Shown: positions 24,588 to 34,554, counted from the stretch's first letter. The stretch: DNA of 64,000 bases from JACKAF01 sp041391485 (GCA_041391485.1 JAWKNY010000018.1:1-64000), one strand, 5' to 3'. Numbers and translations: made by a program. Notes: a model not told the origin generated them from the letters alone.

Positions 24588-25798
24588 CCTTTTTGGTTTG
24601 CTTTGGCTTTGCAGTTCAGGATTTTTGGGGCACGTCCAAACACGTTCTTGGCGACCCATTTGAACTTCTTGGGTGCGATGTTTTGGCCGTTCAAACAGTA
24701 GCGGTCGGGGGCATAAAAATAGGCCGCAATATGATCGGCGAGATCTTCCGAAGGATCATTATTCTTCAAACTCTGCTCGTAGCTCTTAGAAAAGACAAAG
24801 CCATCGAACTGTTTTTTTCCGTCAGCTTCTCCCAGATAAACGACATCGGGTAGGATGGAGAAGGACGACTTCTTGGAAAGCTGGGTAAACTCGTCTTCCC
24901 GCTTTCCAGCCGGTGTCCGGGCCACCACTCCCCATTTTCCTGCCGTATCTCTTTTCCAGTTGGAGAAAGCAGCAAAGTCCTCGACCCAGTCCTGCCGTTG
25001 GTAAACCCACGCACCGCGGGTGGCAACATGCGACAGCTCATGCAACACAACAAGCCGGTGAAGCTTGTTCGAGTCGTCGAGTAACTGCTTGGCCAGGACA
25101 AGCACTCCCACTTCGGGCACGTAGAGCGCTGTTCCCGGATTATCTTGAAGAACGACTTTGTAAACCAGATTGGCATCCCAGAAAGGGCACTTCACAAAGC
25201 CGGTGCAGACTTCTGCGACCACGTTCTTTAGTTCTTTGAACTCTTCCGGGCTGGCCCCCAATACCGCGACGCCATTGAGGTCCTCAATTTTTCCGAAAAG
25301 CTGCGCCAGCAAAGTGTCCGCGTTGGAGGCGTCCAAAGGGGCGAGCTGCTGTCTTAACGCCGGAACTTCATCCCGGAGGACCAGCAAGGTGCGAAACAGC
25401 TGGTTCGCGGCTTTGGCATTCAGATAACTGGCTTTAAATCCCAGATGGTGAAGATACGCCCGCTTCAGGTGAACGATGATGGCATTTAAGCGCCGGTGCT
25501 CTGGACAGAGCACCTTAAAATCCTGCTCGGCCTGCATGACCATCTTGACGATGAGATCGCTGCTCCACCCTTCCATCGCTTCATAAAGACCTGGAGCGTG
25601 ACCGGTTTTTAGTAAGGTTTCCGTCTGGGGAAGCGTAAACAGTTCCTTGAATTCGGTGAGCGTATCCAGCCTTTTTTTACACACGGCTGATTTTTGCTCT
25701 TTACGAAACTGCGTATAGGAGTCAGTAGACTTTGGTGCAGCCAAAGCCGTGCCGACAATGGAGAAAACCACTGCGAAAATAGCGGATTGTTTTTTCAA
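24584..25798 (-). CDS. Secreted zincin-like metalloprotease
   Basis: The 404-residue protein has a signal peptide (MKKQSAIFAVVFSIVGTALAA). The Zn-protease motif HELSH is at 253-257 in LVVLHELSHVATRG, and a later acidic segment (DWVEDFAAFSNWKR) could provide the third ligand. Upstream of the motif, PGTALYVPEVGVLVLAKQLLDD resembles the strand and helix that lead into the active site of zincins. The first half is helical. The protein is probably periplasmic or released. It is convergent with selW, with the ends touching. The substrate is unknown and the exact peptidase family is not recognised. Confidence 0.65.
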   Translation of the reverse strand: MKKQSAIFAVVFSIVGTALAAPKSTDSYTQFRKEQKSAVCKKRLDTLTEFKELFTLPQTETLLKTGHAPGLYEAMEGWSSDLIVKMVMQAEQDFKVLCPEHRRLNAIIVHLKRAYLHHLGFKASYLNAKAANQLFRTLLVLRDEVPALRQQLAPLDASNADTLLAQLFGKIEDLNGVAVLGASPEEFKELKNVVAEVCTGFVKCPFWDANLVYKVVLQDNPGTALYVPEVGVLVLAKQLLDDSNKLHRLVVLHELSHVATRGAWVYQRQDWVEDFAAFSNWKRDTAGKWGVVARTPAGKREDEFTQLSKKSSFSILPDVVYLGEADGKKQFDGFVFSKSYEQSLKNNDPSEDLADHIAAYFYAPDRYCLNGQNIAPKKFKWVAKNVFGRAPKILNCKAKANQKG

Positions 25799-25810
25799 TG
25801 GATGAAGGCC

Positions 25811-26491
25811 CTAGGCGGCCGGACGGTATCTCCGTTCGACCCCGTCTAAAAAGTCATAGAGCGTATCCAGGGTGCGCTGCACCACAAGAACGGCACGCTC
25901 TTTCATCTCTTCATCATCGCACAAACGCTCTAAAAGAGAAATCTCTGTCTCGGCGTGGTGAACGTCGGCAACCTGATGCACTCTGAAAAAATCTACGGAA
26001 CGCTCATCCGAAAGGCCGTAATAACGCTTCAAGCCGTCGATCTTCTGTCGAACCACCTCAGGTTGTTGGCGTTCGTAAGCGTACAAGGCCGCAAGCCCAT
26101 CGACTACGTGCGCCGAGCCCGTCGCATCGCGAAAATTGCGAAGCAGGTGTTCGGTCTCGTCTGAATGAAAATGGTTTTGAAGCTCGTCCCGGCGGACGCC
26201 GAGGCCTTCTGCAAAGCGCATCCAGAGTTCAGGGTGATTGTTCTCGCCCCTCTCTTCATCGATGAGGTTCTCAAGCAGCATTTGACGCATCTCCAAGTCT
26301 TCACACTTGGAGTGGACTGCGCTGATAAAACGCGGGAATTCTTTTTCGAACTGGTAATACTCTTTGGCGTAGCCCTGGAGCTCTTCGTGCGACACTGTGC
26401 CGGCCGTCCAGCGCTTGTAAAAGCTCGTCTCTAATAGATGACGGCTTTGGATCAGTTCCTCTAATCGAATTCTTAGTCCATATCCATTCAT
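25811..26491 (-). CDS. CADD-like para-aminobenzoate synthase (heme-oxygenase fold)
   Basis: The 226-residue protein matches Chlamydia CADD with a constant offset of two residues at the functional positions. Metal ligands would be E79, H86, E140, H172, D176 and H179 (DEERGENNH, YAYERQQP, FFRVHQVADVHHAE). The sacrificial tyrosine corresponds to Y25 and the amine-donor lysine to K150. CADD makes p-aminobenzoate for folate from its own tyrosine side chain, using a metal centre and O2. Residue numbers for CADD are from memory. The gene lies 12 bases upstream of the zincin-like gene on the same strand, though a functional link is not obvious. It could instead be a PqqC/TenA-like relative, but the Y/K pair argues for CADD. 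Confidence 0.8.
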   Translation of the reverse strand: MNGYGLRIRLEELIQSRHLLETSFYKRWTAGTVSHEELQGYAKEYYQFEKEFPRFISAVHSKCEDLEMRQMLLENLIDEERGENNHPELWMRFAEGLGVRRDELQNHFHSDETEHLLRNFRDATGSAHVVDGLAALYAYERQQPEVVRQKIDGLKRYYGLSDERSVDFFRVHQVADVHHAETEISLLERLCDDEEMKERAVLVVQRTLDTLYDFLDGVERRYRPAA

Positions 26492-26576
26492 GCGCCCTGC
26501 CTTTCTTACACCTGGTAAGAGAAAGTAGTAACAGGGCTAGAGAATGTCAAATCAAGGCCTAAGGCCCAGGCTAAGC

Positions 26577-26852
26577 TTAGCGGCGACGGGAACGACGCCC
26601 GCGGTACCGGCGGCTCACGCCACTGCGGCCACGTCGGTAGTGCTTGCGCCCGCGGCGGTAGCTCTTCCCATAGGCCCACTGCCGAATAGGCTTACCTACT
26701 ACAGGGAACTTTCCGTACACTCTGGCCATCGCTCCGGGCACACTTCTGAACGCGCCCTCATCAAATAGGCGGTATCCCGACCAGCCTGCAAACACGATCA
26801 TCGCCCAGGTAAGTCCCGTTCTCGCATATCTTTTTAACTTCCAACTATCCAT
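26577..26852 (-). CDS. Small basic membrane protein with Arg/Tyr/Gly-rich tail
   Basis: The 91-residue protein has one likely membrane helix (residues 12-30, TGLTWAMIVFAGWSGYRLF). A strongly basic C-terminal third (62-91) is made of repeated Y-R-R-G/S-R-R units. With a pI far above 11 the tail could bind nucleic acid or anionic lipid. An AGGAGAC site precedes the ATG. No family is recognised. The gene is divergent from the acyl-CoA dehydrogenase gene. Confidence 0.5.
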   Translation of the reverse strand: MDSWKLKRYARTGLTWAMIVFAGWSGYRLFDEGAFRSVPGAMARVYGKFPVVGKPIRQWAYGKSYRRGRKHYRRGRSGVSRRYRGRRSRRR

Positions 26853-27073
26853 TAGGGTCTCCTACCTCCAAAATTTCCAAGCTTAGGCATCGCAACATGT
26901 ATGCCCATTGAATGCACAGAACCAACTGCGCATTATCACGGCTCTTTTTGAAATGGGCGGGGGCTAGCAACAGAAAAAGTCCGACGATTTGTCAGTCAGC
27001 GGTGACAATCTTCGCCCCTTGCACTATTTTCTCGTTGGGTCTTTTTAGTTCCCTTTCATGGCAGGAGGCAGAA

Positions 27074-28891
27074 GTGGCCGAAAACCTATTCACTGATTTC
27101 CCGGAACGCATCGAAATTTTGAAAACTCATTCCCACGTCCGCGCGCTCGTCATGCCGCTGGAAGAGACACTGGGCGAACCCGGCAGCTTCAAAAATGCTG
27201 ACGAAGGCATGGAGATCTACCTGGGAATGATGGAGGAGCTCGGCAAGTTTGCCGCTCAAGACCTAAAGCCGCACGCCGCTGCTATTGATAGAGAAGGACT
27301 CACTCGAAAAGACGGCGAGATCCTGCTCCCGGAGAAGCTCCGTGAACACCTTCGCAAAGCTTCTGAGCTCGGCGTCTTTGCAGGCGCTGTCAACAAGCAC
27401 GATGGCGGTTTGAATTTTCCGCGCGCTTTTTTGAGCACCGCGCTTGAGATGTTCGGCCACGGCTGTCCAAACACCGCGCTTACGATTGCTGCCTTTTCCA
27501 TGGGCGACTGGTTTTCTCGCCACGCGAGTCAGGAACAGAAAAACACCTACCTGGAAGGCTTTTTGACAGGCCAAACGGAAACCGCAATGGCCCTTACCGA
27601 GCCGGGTGCGGGCTCTGATCTCGGCAAGTTGCGAACGACAGCCAAAAAAGAAGGCGATCATTGGATTCTCAATGGAACGAAGCAGTTCATTACGAACGGG
27701 AACAGCGATATCGTATTCACGCTTGCCCGCTCCGACGCCAAGAGTGAAGGGCTTTCCGGACTTTCAGTTTTTATCGTGCCCAAACACCTGGAAGGGCGCA
27801 GTGATCTCAACGTCAAGGTGGCAAAGGCCGAGCACAAGATCTGCTTGCACGCCTCGCCTACCTGCGAACTGATTTATGAAAACTCCGTCGGCTACCTTCT
27901 TGGAAACGAAGGCGAGGGTTTTAAGGTCATGGCGGATCTGATGAACATGGCCCGGCTGGCGATGGGCTGCATCGCGGTCGGCATCTCGACCGCCGCGCTT
28001 GAGGAAGCCAAGAAGTACGCCCGCAATCGTGTCACCATGGGCAAACCTATCGTCGAACACCCGATGGTCGCCGATATGCTTTACGAAATGGAAGTCGAAA
28101 TCCGCGCCATGCGAGCCCTGATGATCGAATCGAGCTGCGCGTTTGACTGGATGCAGATTTACGAGAAAAAAGGCGACACCAAGAACTTCAAGAAATGGCA
28201 GAAGCGCTACCGCAGGCTGACACCCTTGGTGAAGTACCTGTGCGCGGAGAAAGTGATCCCAATCACCCGCAACGCCCTGCAGATCTTTGGCGGATACGGT
28301 GTGTGCACCGAGTACCCAGCAGAGCGTTTATTCCGCGAATCCATTATTTATCCGATCTATGAAGGCACCTCGCAGATCCAATCCCTGATGGTGTTGAAAG
28401 ACACGCTCAAGGACGTAGCCAGCCACGCCGGTGGCTTTTTGGGTTCACTGGCTGGCGCCTGGGCCGAGTCCAAGGTCACGCGCGACCCGGTGAATTCGAT
28501 GCTTTTGCAAGCACGCAATGAGCTCAACCAGTCGATCCGCTACGTGCTCATGTCCATCATGAAAGGCAAATTCAAGTCGGACATAGAGGGACTCAAAGAA
28601 AAGAAGATCCAGACCTTCATCAAGGACTTCTCGCTGCGTCTGATGACACCGGATATGGATCTTACCTACCCGTTCTTGGTCGCCGAGCGCCTCACCCGAA
28701 ACGTATGCGACTACTACGCACTGAAATGCATGGTGGATCACTACGTACCCGAGGACAAGGAACAAGAACGTTGGATTCTGGAGTTTGGGCGTATGGCCAT
28801 CCCGCGGATGCGGCTGGAAAACCATTATATGGTAAACCGCCTGCCTTCGACGCTGGACTACATCAAACGCGAGCGCGAAACGGCACTCTAG
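27074..28891 (+). CDS. Acyl-CoA dehydrogenase, long form
   Basis: The 605-residue flavoprotein catalyses the first oxidation of fatty-acid beta-oxidation. Typical motifs are MALTEPGAGSDLGKLRTTA (FAD/substrate region), ILNGTKQFITNG, and QIFGGYGVCTEYPAERLFRESIIYPIYEGTSQIQ near the active site, where the Glu of YEGTS is the catalytic base of many relatives. A C-terminal extension of about 130 residues is as in the long bacterial forms. GTG 27074 is chosen because AGGAGG lies five bases upstream; the open frame extends further upstream but without family similarity. The gene stands alone. Confidence 0.9.
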   Translation: MAENLFTDFPERIEILKTHSHVRALVMPLEETLGEPGSFKNADEGMEIYLGMMEELGKFAAQDLKPHAAAIDREGLTRKDGEILLPEKLREHLRKASELGVFAGAVNKHDGGLNFPRAFLSTALEMFGHGCPNTALTIAAFSMGDWFSRHASQEQKNTYLEGFLTGQTETAMALTEPGAGSDLGKLRTTAKKEGDHWILNGTKQFITNGNSDIVFTLARSDAKSEGLSGLSVFIVPKHLEGRSDLNVKVAKAEHKICLHASPTCELIYENSVGYLLGNEGEGFKVMADLMNMARLAMGCIAVGISTAALEEAKKYARNRVTMGKPIVEHPMVADMLYEMEVEIRAMRALMIESSCAFDWMQIYEKKGDTKNFKKWQKRYRRLTPLVKYLCAEKVIPITRNALQIFGGYGVCTEYPAERLFRESIIYPIYEGTSQIQSLMVLKDTLKDVASHAGGFLGSLAGAWAESKVTRDPVNSMLLQARNELNQSIRYVLMSIMKGKFKSDIEGLKEKKIQTFIKDFSLRLMTPDMDLTYPFLVAERLTRNVCDYYALKCMVDHYVPEDKEQERWILEFGRMAIPRMRLENHYMVNRLPSTLDYIKRERETAL

Positions 28892-28912
28892 ACTAAAAAG
28901 CTTTTTTCCGGC

Positions 28913-30025
28913 CTAGGAATTTGTCAGGCGAAAAATCGTCGGCAGCTTGGCGTTGCGGTGGACAACGACAAGGATTTCGCCCTCCGCGTCCTCACCAAAG
29001 GAGCTAATCGGCGAGCGACTTTCCAGAAGGAGTTCTCTTTGCCACTCGCTCCCTTTTTTCCTTAAGGCCCAGATTTTCCCGCTCTCGTAGTCGCCAAAGA
29101 CGTAAGCCCCTTCTAACTTCTTGTGGAGCTTGCCCCGGTACACATAGCCACCGGTAATCGACTGCCCGTCTTTGTGCGGGTACTCGTGAATGGGAGCTTC
29201 CATTCCCTTCTTGGAGCAGTTTTTCGCGGGCTCGTAACAATGCGTTCCCTCTACAACCCGCCAGCCATAGTTCTTACCCCGCTCAACGATGTCCACCTCT
29301 TCCCACTCGTATTGGCCCACATCGGCGGCGTAAAGTTGGCCTGTTTTTTTATCAAAACTAAAGCGCCAGGGATTGCGAAGTCCCCAGGCAAAGATCTCGG
29401 GCTTCCCCTTTTTCCCATCAGCAAAGGGGTTATCTTTGGGAATAGCGTACGGCTTGGCGCCGTTGACGTCGATACGGAGCATCTTGCCGAGAAGATCTGT
29501 GTTGTTCTGCGCACGGTTGCCGGGATCACCCGCCGCCCCGCCATCTCCCATTCCGATATAGAGATAACCATCCGGACCAAAAGCCACCTGGCCACCGTTG
29601 TGATTGGGGAAAGGCTGGGCGATGCGCAGAAGTTCCGTTCCGCTTGTCTCACCGACACGGTACTCCTCCACCCCGGTTGCGAGCGAAGGTTCAAGCGACG
29701 TGTAATTGACAAAGAATCTATCTGCGTGGGCGGAACCCGTTTTTCCAAACTCGGGGTGGAACGCAATGGCCAAGAGCCCCATCTCCCCGCCCGAACGCAC
29801 CTTTGAACGGATATCCAAAAAAGAGGCGCGCTCCAGAGTCCCACGACGCCACACGAGAACGCGACCGCTCTGCTCCACGATGTAGAGACGCTGCGGATCG
29901 CGTGGCGCCACCGTCACAAAGACAGGGTAATCCACGCCCGCTTTCACAATAGGGGTGAGTTTCCAAGCCGCTAAAACCGACTCGCAAGCAAACAAAAACA
30001 AAATAGCGTACCGCGTCATCCGCAA
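28913..30025 (-). CDS. PQQ-dependent sugar dehydrogenase-like protein (GSDH/HHIP family)
   Basis: The 370-residue secreted protein has a signal peptide (MRMTRYAILFLFACESVLAA) and a six-bladed propeller pattern. Landmarks are RLYIVEQSGRVLVW, GGEMGLLAIAFHPEF, FPNHNGGQVAFGPDGYLYIGMGDGG, RNPWRFSFD and ADVGQYEWEEVDIV. The HNGG and RNPWR boxes are typical of soluble aldose dehydrogenases that bind PQQ and Ca in the periplasm. No PQQ biosynthesis genes are in the window, so the cofactor may come from elsewhere. It is convergent with the acyl-CoA dehydrogenase. Confidence 0.85.
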   Translation of the reverse strand: MRMTRYAILFLFACESVLAAWKLTPIVKAGVDYPVFVTVAPRDPQRLYIVEQSGRVLVWRRGTLERASFLDIRSKVRSGGEMGLLAIAFHPEFGKTGSAHADRFFVNYTSLEPSLATGVEEYRVGETSGTELLRIAQPFPNHNGGQVAFGPDGYLYIGMGDGGAAGDPGNRAQNNTDLLGKMLRIDVNGAKPYAIPKDNPFADGKKGKPEIFAWGLRNPWRFSFDKKTGQLYAADVGQYEWEEVDIVERGKNYGWRVVEGTHCYEPAKNCSKKGMEAPIHEYPHKDGQSITGGYVYRGKLHKKLEGAYVFGDYESGKIWALRKKGSEWQRELLLESRSPISSFGEDAEGEILVVVHRNAKLPTIFRLTNS

Positions 30026-30127
30026 TCCTTTTCAACAACATACCGTGGGCGCCGCAAAAACGCATGAGTCAAAAAAGCCCCCCAAAAAGAAATGAATTTC
30101 CGACATCCGGCTGCTAATTTAGGGGGC

Positions 30128-31319
30128 ATGATTTTGTACACGGCATTGGGACTTTTGACTTCGTTGGTTTTTGGGCTTGGGTTTCTCCTCTGGAAACAAA
30201 AACAAAATTCTGAGGCAGTCGATCCGCAACAGCGGGTAATCGAAAACATGGATCGCATGCAGCAGCTTCTCAGCCAGCGACTCATCGAAAGCGAAAACAG
30301 CTACGAGCATAAGGCCTCACTCCTTCGAACGGAACTTGCCGAAGCCATTCAAAAGAGTCGCGTGGAGATGACACAAGTTTTAGGCCAGACTTCTCAACTA
30401 CTGGAGCAGAAAGTTACAGGCGTGGATCAGAAGCTGGATCGAAAGCTCGGGGAGCTATCCCAAGGCGTGCAGTCCAAGCTGGAAGCAAATCTCAAGAAGG
30501 CTTCTCGCACTTCCAGAAGGTACACGACCACCTGAGTAACCTCACCGTGGTTGGGCAGTCCATCAATGACCTGAACAACCTCCTCAAGCTGCCCCACCTA
30601 CGCGGCAACTTCGGAGAGGCCTCACTGGAGCGCATACTGGCGGATCTGCTACCTGTTTCTGCTTACGAAACGCAGTACCGCATTGTTCCCACGTCTACAG
30701 AACGCGTGGATGCGGTCATCAAGTACCCCAAGCGGGTGCTCCCCATCGACAGCAAGTTTCCGCGGGAGCAGGTACTGCCGCTCTTTGAGACAAATGATCC
30801 CGGCGCGCTCGAAAAATCCAGAGCCCAGCTGGCCGACGTGATGAAATCGCTTGCCCGCCAGATCCGCGAAAAATACATCCACCGGAATTTGGGACGACAG
30901 ACATGGCCTTGCTCTTCGTCCCCAGCGAGACCTTGTACTTTGAGATTATTCGCAACGTGAAGTTGTGCGAAGCCATCGCCAAGCAAAAGGTCTTTGCCGT
31001 CTCTCCCAATACGCTCGCCATTAGTTTGCACGCCGTCTCGATGGCTCGCGACTACTACGAAATGGCGCAAGGGGTGGAGCGAACCTTGGAAGAGGTAAAA
31101 AAGGCGCAGAAGCACTTTGAAAACTTTGAGAAACGCTTTGAGGAGATCGGAAAACAGTTAAAACGCTCGCAAGACGCCTATGATACCGCGAGCACACACC
31201 TAGGCCGCTACTCCGGGGCCGCCAATCGCCTTGTCGGGGGTCAGGCCCCTGCGGACAGTGCTCTGACGCGCACGGAGGGCGATACCCCGCGTCGGCTGAC
31301 CGAACCTCCAACCGTCTAA
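30128..31319 (+). CDS. rmuC: RmuC-like protein, frame broken twice
   Basis: The N-terminus is a membrane helix (MILYTALGLLTSLVFGLGFLLW) followed by a coiled coil and the RmuC domain. Pieces in order are VVGQSINDLNNLLKLPHLRGNFGEASLERILADLLP, VDAVIKYPKRVLPIDSKFPREQ and MALLFVPSETLYFEI. The frame changes near 30495 (LK-EGFSHFQKVHDHL) and near 30890 (KYIHPEFGTTDMALLF), each repaired by one inserted base. RmuC proteins limit rearrangements at DNA inversions and have a PD-(D/E)XK-like core. ATG 30128 is preferred because the helix begins there; an in-frame ATG at 30092 is also possible. Confidence 0.8.
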
Positions 31320-31334
31320 AACCCAGACCGGAAC

Positions 31335-31363
31335 TTGACAGCCCAAGGCGCAAAACAGATACC
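31335..31363 (+). promoter_or_regulatory. Candidate promoter of dnaB
   Basis: A consensus TTGACA at 31335-31340 is followed, after 17 bases, by GATACC at 31358-31363. Transcription would begin only a few bases before ATG 31374. The -10 box is weak. Confidence 0.4.
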
Positions 31364-31373
31364 TTAAGAGAGC

Positions 31374-32744
31374 ATGGCCGAGTTTAATCCTAATCTTCCT
31401 CCGCAAAATATCGAGGCTGAGCAGTCGGTGTTGGGCGGTATTTTGATCGACAACCAAACCTTTCATAAGGTGGTCGATGTCGTATTGCCGGATGACTTTT
31501 ACCGGCCTGCGCACGGCAAGATATACAACGCCATGAGAGATCTGGCGGCCAAGGGCGATCCGATTGACGTCGTTTCGCTCACCTCCAAGATGAAGGAGCT
31601 GGATATCTACGAGGAGTCTGGCGGCGCCAGCTACCTCGCCGAGCTACTCGAACGGGTTCCCACCGCCGTTAACTCCGAATACCACGCCAAGCTGGTGAGT
31701 GATCAAGCCCTCAAGCGGCGCCTGGTATCGGCGTGCAACGAACTGGCTACCAAGGGCATGGATCCCACCGAGAAGCCGTTGGAACTTCTCGATGAAGCCG
31801 AGAAAACGATTTTTGGACTCAGTTCCACCAAAGGCGATAAATCGATGGCCCCCGTGCGGGATATCGTGCGCAGTGCTTTTGTGGAGCTCGAAAAACGCTT
31901 TGAAAACCAGGATGACATCACGGGCGTGCCCTCCGGCTACATCGAGCTGGACAAGATGACAGCCGGCCTGCAGCGCACCGACATGATCATCATCGCCTGT
32001 CGCCCCAGTATGGGTAAAACAAGTTTTGCGCTGGGAGCAGCCCGCCACGCCGCTGTCCACGCCAAGGTTCCGGTGGTGTTCTTTTCATTGGAAATGTCCA
32101 AAGAATCCATCGTCACCCGCTTGCTCGCCGCCGAAGCCAAGGTGGATCAGCACCGCATCCGAACCGGTAAGTTGACCGAGCAGGATTGGTCCAAGCTGAC
32201 ACGCGCTGCGGGCGCGCTCTCTGAGGCGCCAATCTATATCGACGACACCCCCGCTCTAACGGTTCTGGAAATGCGCGGTAAGGCTCGTAGACTAAAAGCC
32301 GAAGTGGGCGAGATAGGGCTCATTATCGTCGACTACCTCCAGATTATGGGCACGCCCAAGGCGGAGAGCCGAGAAAAGGCGATTTCCGATATTTCGCGAT
32401 CCTTAAAAGCGCTCGCCAAAGAGCTGGACGCGCCGGTTATCGCGCTCTCGCAGCTCAACCGAAACATTGATTTGCGGCAAGATAAGCGCCCCATGCTCGC
32501 GGATTTGCGCGAATCAGGCGCTATCGAGCAGGATGCGGATTTGATTATTTTCATTCACCGAGAAGACATTGAGGCGATGGCGCAACCAAACGTAGCCTCA
32601 GTGGCGGAGTTTATTATAGGAAAACATCGAAACGGCCCACGCGGGACCGTAAAAGTAGCGTGGCTAGGACAATACGCTTCCTTCGAGAATCTGGCACCGA
32701 ATGCGCCACTTCCAGACAACGGCCCCATCGTGACCCCGGCCTAA
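31374..32744 (+). CDS. dnaB: Replicative DNA helicase DnaB
   Basis: The 456-residue hexameric helicase has an N-terminal domain (PPQNIEAEQSVLGGILID) and a RecA-like core. Walker A is at 210-217 (RPSMGKTS) and Walker B is LIIVDYLQIM. The DnaB-specific SQLNR and KHRNGPRGTVKVAW motifs are near the C-terminus. It unwinds DNA at the replication fork. Length and motifs are normal and no intein is present. A consensus -35 box lies upstream. Confidence 0.97.
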   Translation: MAEFNPNLPPQNIEAEQSVLGGILIDNQTFHKVVDVVLPDDFYRPAHGKIYNAMRDLAAKGDPIDVVSLTSKMKELDIYEESGGASYLAELLERVPTAVNSEYHAKLVSDQALKRRLVSACNELATKGMDPTEKPLELLDEAEKTIFGLSSTKGDKSMAPVRDIVRSAFVELEKRFENQDDITGVPSGYIELDKMTAGLQRTDMIIIACRPSMGKTSFALGAARHAAVHAKVPVVFFSLEMSKESIVTRLLAAEAKVDQHRIRTGKLTEQDWSKLTRAAGALSEAPIYIDDTPALTVLEMRGKARRLKAEVGEIGLIIVDYLQIMGTPKAESREKAISDISRSLKALAKELDAPVIALSQLNRNIDLRQDKRPMLADLRESGAIEQDADLIIFIHREDIEAMAQPNVASVAEFIIGKHRNGPRGTVKVAWLGQYASFENLAPNAPLPDNGPIVTPA

Positions 32745-32842
32745 AAGGAGATGGCTTTTACTCTCGACATATCATGGCATAAGAAGCGCTTGATCAGAGA
32801 CTCACGTGTGTTAGCATCAAGGCATTCGAGATCGGTATAGGT

Positions 32843-33076
32843 TTGGATAACGAATCACAAAACGACAAAGGCAAAGATCTTCTGGAGCAGGTGATTCACC
32901 TTACCGGAATTCCTGCAAAAGCGATCCGCCGCGAACTGAAGTCCATACTGGACAAGAAGAATATCGACCTAAATAGCCTCACCATCGACGAGCTCCGCCG
33001 CGTTGTTGCCAGCTACCTACGAGAAATCATGAGTTCGGCGCTCGACAAAAGCCACCCTGACAAGACCGAAAATTAG
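32843..33076 (+). CDS. Small helical protein, 77 residues
   Basis: A TTG start gives MDNESQNDKGKDLLEQVIHLTG. The product is soluble and highly helical, with an acidic first part and LTIDELRRVVASYLREIM near the end. There is no signal or membrane segment. I do not recognise a family, though the compact helical layout is like small regulatory or adaptor proteins. It sits between dnaB and the mltD-like gene on the same strand, 43 bases before a TATAAT box, so it probably ends the dnaB transcript. Confidence 0.5.
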   Translation: MDNESQNDKGKDLLEQVIHLTGIPAKAIRRELKSILDKKNIDLNSLTIDELRRVVASYLREIMSSALDKSHPDKTEN

Positions 33077-33104
33077 GGGTACTGCGCCGCGCAACTGGGA
33101 ATGA

Positions 33105-33110
33105 TATAAT
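33105..33110 (+). promoter_or_regulatory. -10 box upstream of mltD-like gene
   Basis: A perfect TATAAT (within GATATAATATAG) precedes the mltD-like gene by 42 bases to ATG 33153. No clear -35 hexamer is seen. Confidence 0.45.
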
Positions 33111-33152
33111 ATAGAGACAGTGAACCTAGTGGAGTTGACGAGAAGCCCAAAA

Positions 33153-34554
33153 ATGCTGCATCGCGCTACATTTACGTTGATTTTTGCCCTTCTCGCGACA
33201 GGCGGCTGCGCCTTCATTCAGCCAGACGAAAATATTCTAGCCCCACCCGATTCGCGTGGGGCGAAGATTTCCCTCCCGCCCGGACGTTCCAACGTAGAGA
33301 AGATTGAGTCTCTCACTATCGACGATGTAGTGAAGCGCGAAGAGCCCAGCACCGCCGGCCTGTACGACAATAGCCGATACGATTTTCCGATTACCATCAA
33401 CTCAAAGGTGGAAGGCTGGATGGACTATTTCACCGGTCGCGGAAGAGTTCACTTTGAGCGCTACCTGGGACGATCCAGCCGTTACATCCCGCTCATGAAG
33501 CACATCCTGCGCAATGCGGGCCTTCCTGAAGATCTCGTTTATCTGGCGATGATTGAAAGCGGTTTTAATATTCGGGCGCAAGCGATGGCGCGCGCCGTAG
33601 GGCCGTGGCAGTTCATGCCCGCCACAGGCACCCGCTACGGCCTAAGGGTGGATTCTTGGATAGACGAACGCCAGGATCCCATCCGAAGTACAGAAGCGGC
33701 CGCTCGTTACTTAAAAGATCTGTATTTGATGTTCGAGTCCTGGTACCTGGCAGCCGCCGCCTACAATGCGGGCGAGAATAAGCTTCTGCGCGCGGTTCGG
33801 GAACTAGACCAACAACTATTGGACGATTTGCAAAAGCCGCTACATCGCACGTGAAACCAAAGACTACGTCCCAAAACTAATCGCAGCGGCCATCTTGGCG
33901 AAGAATCCCGAGAGATTCAATTTTGAAGAGATCGTTTACCAAGATCCCTTGGATTTTGAGAACGTCACGGTCAAGTACCCGGTACACCTGCGCGATGTTG
34001 CTGAACTTATCAACTCTACCGAAGAGGAGCTGCGGTACCTGAATCCCGAACTCAGACGAGGTGTGGTACCTCCCGCAACGAAAGAATACGCGCTGCGGGT
34101 TCCCGTGGGGACACAGGTGCTCGTTCAAAAAGCTCTGATTGCTAAAAAGACCGAGCTGGAAAAGTCTATTCAACCCGTTCAATACACCATCCGTCGGGGA
34201 GACAACCTTTACCTCATCTCCCGCAGGTTTGGCGTCAGCATCAAAGAAATCACTGATCTGAATGGCATGAGCCGCCGCACTAGCCTGCGCGTGGGAAAGC
34301 AGCTCATGATACCGTCCTATGCGAACGCCAGCACGCCGACCAAAGACCGCGCCGTTGCCGCAAAAACACGACCTAAGATCACCAAAGCCAAACCTTCCGA
34401 TGGGTTCATCACCCACAAGGTGAAAAAGGGTGAATCGTTGTGGTCTATTGCGGTGAAGTATAATGTGACCGTTCAGCAAATCTTCCGCTGGAATAAATTG
34501 AGGCGATCGCAAATCCAGCCTGGGAAAACCCTCAAAATTAATCCGGGTACCTAG
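33153..34554 (+). CDS. mltD: MltD-like lytic transglycosylase with LysM domains, frame broken once
   Basis: A lipoprotein signal (TLIFALLATGGC) is followed by an SLT domain: GLPEDLVYLAMIESGFNIRAQAMARAVGPWQFMPATGTRYGL contains the catalytic Glu in IESGF and the GPWQFMP motif, and YLAAAAYNAGENKLLRAV follows. The frame then shifts near 33812-33818, and the continuation SRYIARETKDYVPKLIAA is the expected next box. Two clear LysM domains (YTIRRGDNLYLISRRFGVS, HKVKKGESLWSIAVKYNVT) close the protein. The enzyme cleaves peptidoglycan glycan strands in the periplasm. The frame is open to a GTG at 33120, which would give a near-leaderless start. Confidence 0.85.

Noticed and set aside
26912..27073. Upstream extension of the acyl-CoA dehydrogenase frame
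   Set aside because: AGGAGG before GTG 27074 and family length support the shorter start; the extension has no similarity to the family.
28886..28915. Terminator between convergent acyl-CoA dehydrogenase and sugar dehydrogenase
   Set aside because: Only a short A5-GC-T6 palindrome; the stem is too weak to claim.
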